A stretch of 7,698 bases of DNA from Victivallales bacterium (GTDB lineage Bacteria > Verrucomicrobiota > Lentisphaeria > Oligosphaerales > Lenti-02): NCBI GenBank assembly GCA_018648945.1, contig JABGQJ010000364.1, positions 1-7,698 of the forward strand, in the 5' to 3' direction. The notes beneath the pieces were generated by a model. The model was not told the DNA's origin, searched no databases, and was given only the letters and a program-made list of their open reading frames with translations. Position numbers and translations under genes: made by a program. Numbering within the stretch: position 1 is the first letter of the stretch; each line of letters begins with the position of its first letter. Of the stretch, positions 1 through 5,750 are shown piece by piece.

Positions 1-12
1 CGCGTGCCGCGA
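1..12 (+). repeat. Partial REP-like element, inverted, cut by window start
   Basis: These 12 bases match, in reverse complement, the first 12 bases (33-44) of the core of the repeat copy at 31-61, with 11 of 12 positions pairing. The element is therefore probably the tail of a third copy in opposite orientation whose start lies before the window. Opposed copies of a short palindromic element are the arrangement of bacterial BIMEs (paired REP elements). Bases 1-12 and 33-44 could also fold together in RNA as a long stem with a 20-nt loop. Because only the end of the copy is visible, the identification is tentative. Confidence 0.45.
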
Positions 13-30
13 TCTTTCCCTGCCGAAGAC

Positions 31-61
31 AGTCGCGGCACACGGTGCCCCTCCCACATTC
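31..61 (-). repeat. REP-like palindromic repeat, copy 1
   Basis: This 31-bp unit recurs at 77-107 with 29 of 31 identical bases; the two differences are adjacent, at 49-50. Inside it, 37-41 (GGCAC) and 45-49 (GTGCC) form a perfect 5-bp stem around ACG. Read on the minus strand it has a GTGGGAG head followed by a GC-rich hairpin and a CCGCGA tail, which is the architecture of REP elements such as those of Pseudomonas (GTGGGAGC head, CCGCGA tail). It lies downstream of the convergent end of the beta-helix hydrolase gene, where REPs commonly sit. The family resemblance is from memory; the repeat and hairpin are seen directly. Confidence 0.6.
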
Positions 62-76
62 AGTGAAGCCAGAGGG

Positions 77-107
77 AGTCGCGGCACACGGTGCTGCTCC
101 CACATTC
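77..107 (-). repeat. REP-like palindromic repeat, copy 2
   Basis: Direct copy of 31-61 at a period of 46 bp, with 29 of 31 bases identical. The stem here runs 81-87 against 91-97 around an ACG loop; one pair (83/95) is a G-T wobble on the plus strand and an A-C mismatch on the minus strand. It ends 26 bp from the stop codon of the hydrolase gene (134-136), so a transcript of that gene would carry the hairpin in its 3' untranslated region. It could act in transcript stability or attenuation. It lacks a following T-run, so it is not a typical intrinsic terminator. Confidence 0.6.
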
Positions 108-133
108 TCCATCCGTCAGCCCCTCTCGCACAG

Positions 134-1705
134 CTACCTGAACATCACATCCTGGACATGCTCGTTGTGCTTGAAGTGGTCCAGGCTGGTGATCTTCTTG
201 CCGCCAACGGTGACATTGTCGAAGATCACGTTCACGATCCGGGCATCGGGCATGCCCCACAGGATATCGGGCTCCCCCATGACGCTGGGGGCGGCGAGTT
301 CGATGTTCTGGAAGAGAATCCCGGAGAGATCGCCGGGGCCGCGCCGACGCTTGCTGGGATCGGCATAGGGCTTGATGCCCTGCATGGCAATCATGAAGTG
401 CTGGAGGGTTGGGCGCGGATCCTCCACCCGGATGTTGCGGAAGACCACGCCCTTGCCGCCTCTTCCCTTGCCTTCGCCGCGCATGTTGAACAGGCGTCCG
501 CCGCTCCAGCGATGCCAGCCCGCTCTGGCGTAGACCACATCGCAATCCTCCACGACGAGCTCCCGGTTCGGGGTGGCGGTGAGTACGAAGGTGGAGCCGT
601 TGTGGTCGTTCCAGTAGACCACCCGGCGGATCCCCCGGCCGTTGACGTAGGTGGAATCGTCCTGGGTCCGGATGAAGCAGTCCTCGATGAGACCGTTGCC
701 GAAGGGGTTGATGCCGTCGCCATTGCCGCGCCAGGTGAAGATCTTGACCCAACGCATGTCGGTCGGTTCTTCGGGCTTGTAGCCGGAGATCAGCATCAAG
801 GAATGGTGGGCCGAATCGGCCAGCGTGATCCCCTCGACCGTGGTGTTCCCCGCGCCGACGATGTGGATCGGGTTGTGGAGGCTCTCCTTCTTCGGGCGCG
901 GCGTCGTGTGCTTGGGATGCGCGAGCCTGGCGCCGGAGAGGGTGCCGTAGCCGAAGATGCGGATGTGATGGCCATCGGGCCACTTGCCGTGGTTGTTCAT
1001 GGTCCCGTAGACCATCGCGTCCCCAGGGATGTAGTAGCCGCGGTTGGCGTGCACCGGAAACGCCACGCCGATATCGTGCACGCCGGGCAGGAAGTAGAGC
1101 GTCTTCCAGGCGCCCTCGCTGGGGGCTTCCTCCCCCGGCTTGACCGCATGGACGTCCGGCCCATCGGGTCGCGGACGGTCGACGATGAGTGGGTTGGCGA
1201 AGATGGTCAGCGTGTGGATCGGCGGCCCTTCGTAACGGCCCTTCTTGGTCTTGCCGGTGTCCTGGTCATCCATCTGGCCGTCGATGTCCACCGTGATGAG
1301 GCAGGGCTTGTCAAGCACGACGTAGGCCTTGCCGTCGCGCACCGTGCATGATCTGGCCTTGCGCCGGGGATGCACGACCGCCTTCTGGATGGGGTCGCCG
1401 CTGGCCTTGCGGATCTCGACCTCGACGGGACCGCTCATCTCGAAGTTGATATAGGTGTTAGTCCAGCCGCTCAGTCGGCCAAAGTAGGCGTTCTTGCCCT
1501 TTCCTCCCTGCTTGCAGGTGGTGATGAAGGCGAACGCATCCTGCCAACCAGCGTCGGCCCCCGCCGGCCTGACCCGGAAACTGTACTTGCTGGAGGGTGC
1601 CAGGCCCGGCACGGTGCCGTAGACTTCCAGCGGTACGCCCTCGGGCGCTGCGAGCAGACCGGAAAGGGATGTGGACAGGCAGAGCATGGCAAGAGCGACT
1701 TTCAT
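134..1705 (-). CDS. Secreted GH49/GH28-like beta-helix glycoside hydrolase
   Basis: A 523-aa protein, probably exported. Residues 1-20 (MKVALAMLCLSTSLSGLLAA) form a signal peptide. Residues about 22-190 look like an N-terminal beta-sandwich ending in a strand (HTLTIFANP), and about 200-520 are parallel beta-helix coils with repeated pattern G-I/V-x-F-x-N-I. The catalytic centre is visible: D330 in GNGDGIN and D349-D350 in TQDDS. The 19/20-residue spacing equals that of the three aspartates recalled for the GH49 dextranase Dex49A (D376, D395, D396); GH28 pectinases use a wider gap. GH49 enzymes hydrolyse alpha-glucans (dextran, pullulan) with inversion. The exact substrate here is not known, and a divergent GH28-type uronan hydrolase is the alternative. 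The start is supported by AGGA six bases upstream and by the signal peptide. It is the second gene of a minus-strand pair, 24 bp after the membrane-protein gene, so co-transcription is likely. Confidence 0.82.
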   Translation of the reverse strand: MKVALAMLCLSTSLSGLLAAPEGVPLEVYGTVPGLAPSSKYSFRVRPAGADAGWQDAFAFITTCKQGGKGKNAYFGRLSGWTNTYINFEMSGPVEVEIRKASGDPIQKAVVHPRRKARSCTVRDGKAYVVLDKPCLITVDIDGQMDDQDTGKTKKGRYEGPPIHTLTIFANPLIVDRPRPDGPDVHAVKPGEEAPSEGAWKTLYFLPGVHDIGVAFPVHANRGYYIPGDAMVYGTMNNHGKWPDGHHIRIFGYGTLSGARLAHPKHTTPRPKKESLHNPIHIVGAGNTTVEGITLADSAHHSLMLISGYKPEEPTDMRWVKIFTWRGNGDGINPFGNGLIEDCFIRTQDDSTYVNGRGIRRVVYWNDHNGSTFVLTATPNRELVVEDCDVVYARAGWHRWSGGRLFNMRGEGKGRGGKGVVFRNIRVEDPRPTLQHFMIAMQGIKPYADPSKRRRGPGDLSGILFQNIELAAPSVMGEPDILWGMPDARIVNVIFDNVTVGGKKITSLDHFKHNEHVQDVMFR

Positions 1706-1729
1706 TCGCGTTCCTGCAGTTGGGGACAG

Positions 1730-2398
1730 CTACTTGATCCAGCCCCGCTTGATGAGGTCTTCGACCGGCAGGTTGCGCATCTTGGTGCGGCGTAGGAAGT
1801 ACCAGTAGGGGCCACGCAGTGGCCAGAGGAAAAGCGACATAACATACTTCATGGGCTCCCGCAAGCCCGCGTTGAAGGCTTCCTCAAAGGTTGCGTAGTC
1901 GGAGCGGATCTTGACGTCTCGGCTGCGTTTGAGGAAGTCGAGAGCTTCGCGGTGCCTGTCCCATTGCTGTTGGATCGTGGTCGCCGGAAAAGTCTGTTTG
2001 TAGTCGCGGGGCGCGCAGGGGAAGAGCAAGGCGTCGGCGGAGTTCCCCGTGGTCAGGGCGCCGGTGCCGTCGAGAATGGTCACGAAGTCGCGGGCGAGCG
2101 TCTGGTTGAGATAGTAGACGCAGAAGTAGGTGGGCTCGTCTTCCTTCTCCCAGGCGGCCACGTAGGCCGAGCCCAAGGCGTTGACTTGGTACGAGCCAAG
2201 GAAGCTGAAGCCGTGCTCCTCCGCCCAGTCGTTGAGGGAGAGGGCGAGCTTCGTCTCCTTGGGGAAGGCCACCGGGTCCACCGCACGCATGAGGTCCCTT
2301 CTGTAGCGGAAGATCAGGACGGAAGCGGCCAAGGTCCCCGAGATCGCCAGGAAGGGCAGCACGACAATGAGTAGCGGTATGAGCAGATGTCGGGGCAT
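1730..2398 (-). CDS. Membrane-anchored protein of unknown function
   Basis: A 222-aa protein that I cannot assign to a named family. Residues 5-30 are a single hydrophobic helix followed by RYRR, suggesting an anchor with the rest facing the cytoplasm. The middle, about 50-160, looks like one globular domain with a WAEEHGF motif (58-64), several aromatic strands (YFCVYYL 91-97), then LTTGNSADALLFP (115-127) and QQQWDRHREAL (143-153). Near the end, 183-203 is rich in aromatics (PYWYF at 197-201) and might contact the membrane. I recall unnamed planctomycete-type proteins with a similar arrangement (W-x4-GF, LTT, LxxLPxP, W-x-x-H), but cannot name a function. The start has a strong AAGGAG site nine bases upstream. 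It is the first gene of the minus-strand pair and shares a 128-bp divergent promoter region with the phosphodiesterase-like gene. Confidence 0.78.
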   Translation of the reverse strand: MPRHLLIPLLIVVLPFLAISGTLAASVLIFRYRRDLMRAVDPVAFPKETKLALSLNDWAEEHGFSFLGSYQVNALGSAYVAAWEKEDEPTYFCVYYLNQTLARDFVTILDGTGALTTGNSADALLFPCAPRDYKQTFPATTIQQQWDRHREALDFLKRSRDVKIRSDYATFEEAFNAGLREPMKYVMSLFLWPLRGPYWYFLRRTKMRNLPVEDLIKRGWIK

Positions 2399-2526
2399 GG
2401 CGTGGTACTCCTTGGCAGGTGCGCGGGGCGAGCACTCCCCTTACCTATCGTACCCTACGCGCCCAACACGCACAAGCGGATGCGGCGTGGTATGGTGTCG
2501 GCGAACCCACCGTCCATGGAGACAGA
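2399..2526. promoter_or_regulatory. Divergent intergenic region with promoters for both directions
   Basis: This 128-bp stretch lies between two genes that start in opposite directions, so it must carry the control region for both, unless the plus-strand gene is read from further away. It is somewhat less coding-like than its flanks. The minus-strand half contains the candidate promoter listed separately and the AAGGAG site of the membrane-protein gene. On the plus-strand side the only clear element is GGAG at 2518-2521, five bases before the ATG at 2527. I see a TATGGT at 2491-2496 that could be a plus-strand -10, but no credible -35 at the right distance. Confidence 0.5.
2447..2475 (-). promoter_or_regulatory. 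Candidate sigma70-type promoter for the minus-strand pair
   Basis: On the minus strand, TTGTGC (2475-2470) and TACGAT (2452-2447) are separated by exactly 17 bases. They match the -35 and -10 consensus at three and four of six positions. Transcription would begin near 2440, about 40 bases before the ATG at 2398, leaving room for the AAGGAG site. The match is weak and the assignment rests mainly on position and spacing. Confidence 0.3.
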
Positions 2527-3822
2527 ATGGTTTCTGGCGCCCGACATCCGAAGGTCCTAGTCGTCCAAGTAGCTGCACTTGGCGGGGCATTGGTGCGTGA
2601 GTTCGCTACCGACTTCTCGCGTCTCGGTCTGCAATTCGGTTCGCTGCAACCCCCCATGCCAGCGGTGACGTGCACGGCCCAAGCGGTGTTTCGGACGGGA
2701 TTGGCCCCGGCAGAGACTGGTATCGCCGGCAACGGCCGCTTCGACCGGACCACCCGGAAGACGGACTTCTGGAACCAGTCGGCCCGGCTCGTGCAGGGCG
2801 GGCGGATCTGGGACGAATTCCGGGCGGACGGCGGCACGGTCGGCGTGATGTTCTGGCAACAGAGCCTGGGCGAGGGGGCCGATCTGATCGTCTCGCCAGC
2901 GCCCATTCACAAGCACCATGGTGGCATGATCCAGTCGCTGTATACGGTGCCCGAAACGCTGGAACAGACGCTGATTGAGGCAGTGGGCAGGAAGTTCAAT
3001 CTCATGCACTACTGGGGCCCGTTGGCCTCCGCCAAGGCCGGGGAATGGATCTGCCGAGCCACGGCGGCCGTGCTGGCTGATCCGGCCCTGCGTCCCGACC
3101 TATTGCTGACCTACGTGCCGAATCTGGACTACGTGCTCCAGAAGCATGGCCCCGACTCCCCAAAGGTCGCCCGCGAGGTGCGGAAACTGGTGGCCCAGCT
3201 CGACGTCTTGCTCGCAGCCGCCAAGGACGCAGGCTACACCACCTTGGTCTGGGGCGACTACGCCATCGAACAAGCGAAACAGGTGGTACTCCCCAATCTG
3301 GCCTTGCACAAGCACGATCTGTTCGCCACCCGAACGGTGAAGGGCATGCTCTACCCCGACCTCTACCAGTCGCGCGCCTTCGCCATGGTCGACCACCAAG
3401 TGGCCGAGGTCTACGTGCCCGACGCGTCGGACCGCGAACAGGTCCGGCAGGTGCTTGCCAACCTGCCCGGAGTTGCCTCGGTGGAAGCAGGGCAGGGGGG
3501 CGAGTTCGGCGATCTGCGAATGGTCGCAGAGCACGGCGCGTGGCTCGCCTACCCCTGGTGGGCCGACCGCTGCAAAGCCCCCGACTACGCCACCCACGTG
3601 GATATCCACAGCAAACCCGGCTACGACCCCGGCGAGCTCTTCTCCGGCTTCCCTCCCCTCGTCACCGTCAGCCTGAAGCCCGAGAAAGTGCAAGGCACCC
3701 ATGGTCGCAACGATCTGCCCGCCTGTTACGCCTGGAGCGATCAAGACACCCCCCCTCCCGCCTCCCTGCCCGAGCTGGCGGCGCAGTTGCGGGAACGGCT
3801 GAATCTGAAGGCGAAACCATGA
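2527..3822 (+). CDS. Alkaline-phosphatase-superfamily type I phosphodiesterase / nucleotide pyrophosphatase-like protein
   Basis: A 431-aa probably cytoplasmic protein of the type I phosphodiesterase/nucleotide pyrophosphatase branch, whose members cleave phosphodiester bonds with two metals and a Thr nucleophile. The family order is clear: first strand KVLVVQVAALG (9-19); PAVTCTAQ (45-52) with probable nucleophile T48; FWNQSARLVQG (81-91); LDYVLQKHGPD (200-210); WGDYAIEQ (242-249); SRAFAMVDHQ (282-291); HVDIHSKPGYDP (357-368); GTHGRND (390-396) with H392. No signal peptide is seen. Several classic metal ligands are replaced: no Asp in the first motif, Q205 for His and Y245 for His. I recall similar substitutions in relatives found in ebo-type clusters, so they may be a subfamily trait; no other ebo gene is here. 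The ATG at 2527 is preferred over the upstream in-frame ATG at 2419, which would add 36 non-homologous residues across the divergent promoter. The stop overlaps the next start. Confidence 0.8.
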   Translation: MVSGARHPKVLVVQVAALGGALVREFATDFSRLGLQFGSLQPPMPAVTCTAQAVFRTGLAPAETGIAGNGRFDRTTRKTDFWNQSARLVQGGRIWDEFRADGGTVGVMFWQQSLGEGADLIVSPAPIHKHHGGMIQSLYTVPETLEQTLIEAVGRKFNLMHYWGPLASAKAGEWICRATAAVLADPALRPDLLLTYVPNLDYVLQKHGPDSPKVAREVRKLVAQLDVLLAAAKDAGYTTLVWGDYAIEQAKQVVLPNLALHKHDLFATRTVKGMLYPDLYQSRAFAMVDHQVAEVYVPDASDREQVRQVLANLPGVASVEAGQGGEFGDLRMVAEHGAWLAYPWWADRCKAPDYATHVDIHSKPGYDPGELFSGFPPLVTVSLKPEKVQGTHGRNDLPACYAWSDQDTPPPASLPELAAQLRERLNLKAKP

Positions 3823-5498
3823 CAATGATGCGGGCAATCTCCTTGGCGACCATTCTGGTGTCCGCCATCGCTTGGGCAGCACCAAAATCGGAGACACGCA
3901 ATATGGGCACAATTCCCCCGGCTTTCACCATGCCTCTTGGGGCGGACGATGCGGGCAACAAGCGTCAGGTCTTCGCTGATCCCGCGTTGGCCGAGGCGTT
4001 CGAGATGATGGGGTTCGACTTCCTGATGGTGCATATCTGGCGCGGGAACGGGCCCGGCACTAAACAGAGCCTGCCGTACATCGCTGCCATGAACAAATGG
4101 GCGGCTGAGACGGGGCATGACTACATTATCAACCAGGAGAACTCGAGTCGGCAGAAGGGGAGCCATCCGGACTTCCAGCGACCGGGGTTCTTCTTCCAGC
4201 CGACGCCAGATTGGCTGGCGGCGTGTCTGTCCTCCCCGCACTTCAAGGGCGTGTGCTACGACGAGGCGGAGCATTGGACGACGAATGGCGTGGATGTCAC
4301 CGGTGGCGCTCGCGCCGAGGACGAGTTCCGGCCGCACTTCTTCAATGCCGAAGGCCTGACGCTAGCGGCAGCGTACGAGGGGAATCTGCATAATCTGGGG
4401 GTGCTGCGGGAGAAGCAGTTCGCCTTCGGGCCGGCCTCGTGGCGGACGCTGGACAAGCCGATGCTCCGCACGGAGCACGTCTTTCCCAGTCTCTTCCCGA
4501 TGTTCGGCCGGGCGGGGATGGCACCGCACCCCAAGTTCCTGAAGGAGTCTGTGCTGCCGGTGGCGGCGGCGGTCGCGCTGGGGGCCTGTCTGCAGTACGA
4601 AGTGCCCTACGTGCCATGTCTCGACCTGTGGGGGGTGCGCGCCCCCCGGGGAAGCCGGAAGGAGTGGCCCTATCACACGCCAGAGGAGCTGCAGTCGTCC
4701 CTGCTCTTCAGCTATTGGACAGGAGCCCACGCCGCCTACATCGAGAACATCAACTACCAGGACTCGCTGTATCGCGTCGTGGACGGGAAGCCCGAGCTGA
4801 CTGCGTGGGGGAAGGTGGCCCAGAGCTTCCAACGGGAATACATGCCGCAGCATCCCCGCCGCGTGCTGGCCCAACACCTGAAGCCGAGCATCGCCATCGT
4901 CCGCTTCCCCGACAGCGACTGGGGGCAAGTGAAGCGTGGACACATCCGGCAGAACCTGTATGGCGCGTCGAATCTGGTCCCGGACGGCACCACGCGGGCA
5001 TGGTCCCGTGTCTGGCGGCTGCTGACTCACGATGTCCTGCCCGGCACCGGCCTGACCTGGCACGCGGATGGGTTTGGCATGAACTACCGGCTCTTCATAC
5101 CCGCCAACAACGTGGTGGTTTACGATCATCTGGCGGCCGATCCGAAGCTTTACGAGGGACTCCAACTGGCGTTCCTCCTCGGGACCCAGATCCCAGAGAA
5201 GACCATGCGCACAGTGGAGGCCTTCGTCCGCAACGGCGGCGTGGCGGCAACGGTGCCCAGGCTGGCACCAGCAGGGATTCGGAAGCAGTTCAAGAAAGGC
5301 ACGACCACCGTCCCCGAAGGTCGCGGGAAGTGGGTGCTCTTCACGGATGCCGCCGATCCCGCCCTCAAGCAGACCCTCGCCCCCTACCTAGGCTCCCCGG
5401 ACGAGTTGCGCTACCGGTTCGGAGAGACCGAGATCATCTTCACCGCCCCCAAGGACTTCGGCCAGTTGGAGGTGCAGGTCCGCCGCGCCCGGCGGTGA
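3819..5498 (+). CDS. Secreted barrel-type putative glycoside hydrolase with GATase-like C-terminal domain
   Basis: A 559-aa protein. Residues 1-20 form a signal peptide (cleavage likely after AWA, 20). Residues about 55-345 have the alternating strand/helix pattern of a (beta/alpha)8 barrel: FDFLMVHIW (67-75), HDYIINQEN (100-108), FKGVCYDEAEHW (142-153), AAYIENINYQ (305-314). Acidic residues at strand ends (D148, E149, E151, E309) are candidate catalysts, but I cannot assign them. Residues about 355-520 (SIAIVRFPD, YRLFIPANNVVVYD, VEAFVRNGGVAATVPRLA) resemble the class I glutamine-amidotransferase-like domain that follows the barrel in GH42-type enzymes. I do not recognise the family. The ATG at 3819 overlaps the upstream stop as ATGA, with AAGG seven bases before it, which implies translational coupling to the phosphodiesterase-like gene. 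ATGs at 3825 and 3828 are alternatives. The signal peptide nearly duplicates that of the lyase at 6066. Function is inferred from fold pattern only. Confidence 0.75.
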   Translation: MTMMRAISLATILVSAIAWAAPKSETRNMGTIPPAFTMPLGADDAGNKRQVFADPALAEAFEMMGFDFLMVHIWRGNGPGTKQSLPYIAAMNKWAAETGHDYIINQENSSRQKGSHPDFQRPGFFFQPTPDWLAACLSSPHFKGVCYDEAEHWTTNGVDVTGGARAEDEFRPHFFNAEGLTLAAAYEGNLHNLGVLREKQFAFGPASWRTLDKPMLRTEHVFPSLFPMFGRAGMAPHPKFLKESVLPVAAAVALGACLQYEVPYVPCLDLWGVRAPRGSRKEWPYHTPEELQSSLLFSYWTGAHAAYIENINYQDSLYRVVDGKPELTAWGKVAQSFQREYMPQHPRRVLAQHLKPSIAIVRFPDSDWGQVKRGHIRQNLYGASNLVPDGTTRAWSRVWRLLTHDVLPGTGLTWHADGFGMNYRLFIPANNVVVYDHLAADPKLYEGLQLAFLLGTQIPEKTMRTVEAFVRNGGVAATVPRLAPAGIRKQFKKGTTTVPEGRGKWVLFTDAADPALKQTLAPYLGSPDELRYRFGETEIIFTAPKDFGQLEVQVRRARR

Positions 5499-5642
5499 GG
5501 TCTGCCACGCATACGCGCCAGAAGGGGCCCGTCCCCCAAGCCTTCACAAGCATGTTGAAAACGCCCCATGAGACCGTATTTTCACAACTCCAAGGATGCC
5601 CTGCTTTGAACCGACGGGTAACAACAGGAAGGGAGGACTGAA
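5499..5642 (+). other. Intergenic leader before the small membrane-protein ORF
   Basis: This 144-bp gap begins after the TGA of the barrel-enzyme gene. The first half is GC-rich with only a short GGGG/CCCC palindrome (5524-5536) and no T-run. The second half turns locally AT-richer, holds the candidate promoter at 5555-5582, and ends in the strong GGGAGG ribosome binding site at 5631-5636. No intrinsic terminator is evident, so read-through from the upstream operon is possible. Confidence 0.5.
5555..5582 (+). promoter_or_regulatory. Candidate sigma70-type promoter for the small membrane-protein ORF
   Basis: TTGAAA (5555-5560) and TATTTT (5577-5582) are spaced by 16 bases, matching the -35 consensus at five of six positions and the -10 at four of six. 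They sit in a locally AT-rich patch within otherwise GC-rich DNA. Transcription would begin near 5590, about 50 bases before the ATG at 5643. It could also drive the lyase gene. Confidence 0.4.
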
Positions 5643-5750
5643 ATGTGGCTGATAGAGTGGTGGGTAGGTCTGGACTGGAGGATCCGCTTCGCAATTCTGC
5701 TGGTTCTCTTCGCCATACCGACCGTGCTCCTGATCTACGGCATCCTCTGA
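5643..5750 (+). CDS. Very small single-helix membrane protein, probably a shortened two-helix protein
   Basis: A 35-aa ORF beginning MWLIEWWVGLDWRIRF. Residues 16-35 are a continuous hydrophobic helix (Phe, Ile, Leu, Val, with one Pro at 26) ending exactly at a TGA. The start is unusually well supported by GGGAGG at 5631-5636, six bases upstream. After the TGA the same frame continues PWGWGGGAVLFLSG then RSDAERKGY, ending at 5822. This looks like the second half of a small planctomycete-type protein of about 60 residues that I recall as having a WPWGW...LLLF...SDSEKKGY tail. The TGA (5748-5750) falls where that family has the Trp before PWGW, so a single TGG to TGA change would explain the short form. 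It may be a decaying gene, a functional short product, or a sequencing error. TGA is a normal stop elsewhere in the window. Confidence 0.6.
   Translation: MWLIEWWVGLDWRIRFAILLVLFAIPTVLLIYGIL

Noticed and set aside
31..107. CRISPR array
   Set aside because: Only two full direct copies with a single 15-bp intervening segment, an internal hairpin of REP type, and no cas gene in the window.
158..1351. 397-codon plus-strand open frame opposite the beta-helix hydrolase
   Set aside because: It is antisense to a gene with a signal peptide, catalytic motif and ribosome binding site. Its translation is rich in Val, Gly, Asp and Ala without recognisable motifs, as expected from GC-rich third positions read backwards.
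2419..2526. Longer start for the phosphodiesterase-like gene at 2419
   Set aside because: The added 36 residues show no family similarity and would cover the divergent promoter region. The ATG at 2527 has GGAG five bases upstream and begins just before the conserved first strand.
3540..3818. Upstream extension of the barrel-enzyme frame to 3540
   Set aside because: The added segment is an Arg/Pro-rich shadow of the phosphodiesterase-like gene. The ATG at 3819 starts a clean signal peptide and has an AAGG site.
2527..3822. An ebo gene cluster
   Set aside because: Only the phosphodiesterase-like protein is present. No UbiA-type prenyltransferase, TatD-type hydrolase or xylose-isomerase-like gene is nearby.
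4362..5165. 267-codon minus-strand open frame within the barrel-enzyme gene
   Set aside because: Its composition is typical of an antisense shadow, with no ribosome binding site or family motif, and the plus-strand frame is clearly the coding one.
5524..5536. GGGG/CCCC palindrome as an intrinsic terminator after the barrel-enzyme gene
   Set aside because: The stem is only four base pairs with a short loop and no T-run follows.
5748..5750. TGA recoded as Trp or selenocysteine
   Set aside because: Two other genes in the window end normally in TGA and no large gene has internal TGA. I see no convincing selenocysteine insertion structure after the codon, and the expected residue is Trp.
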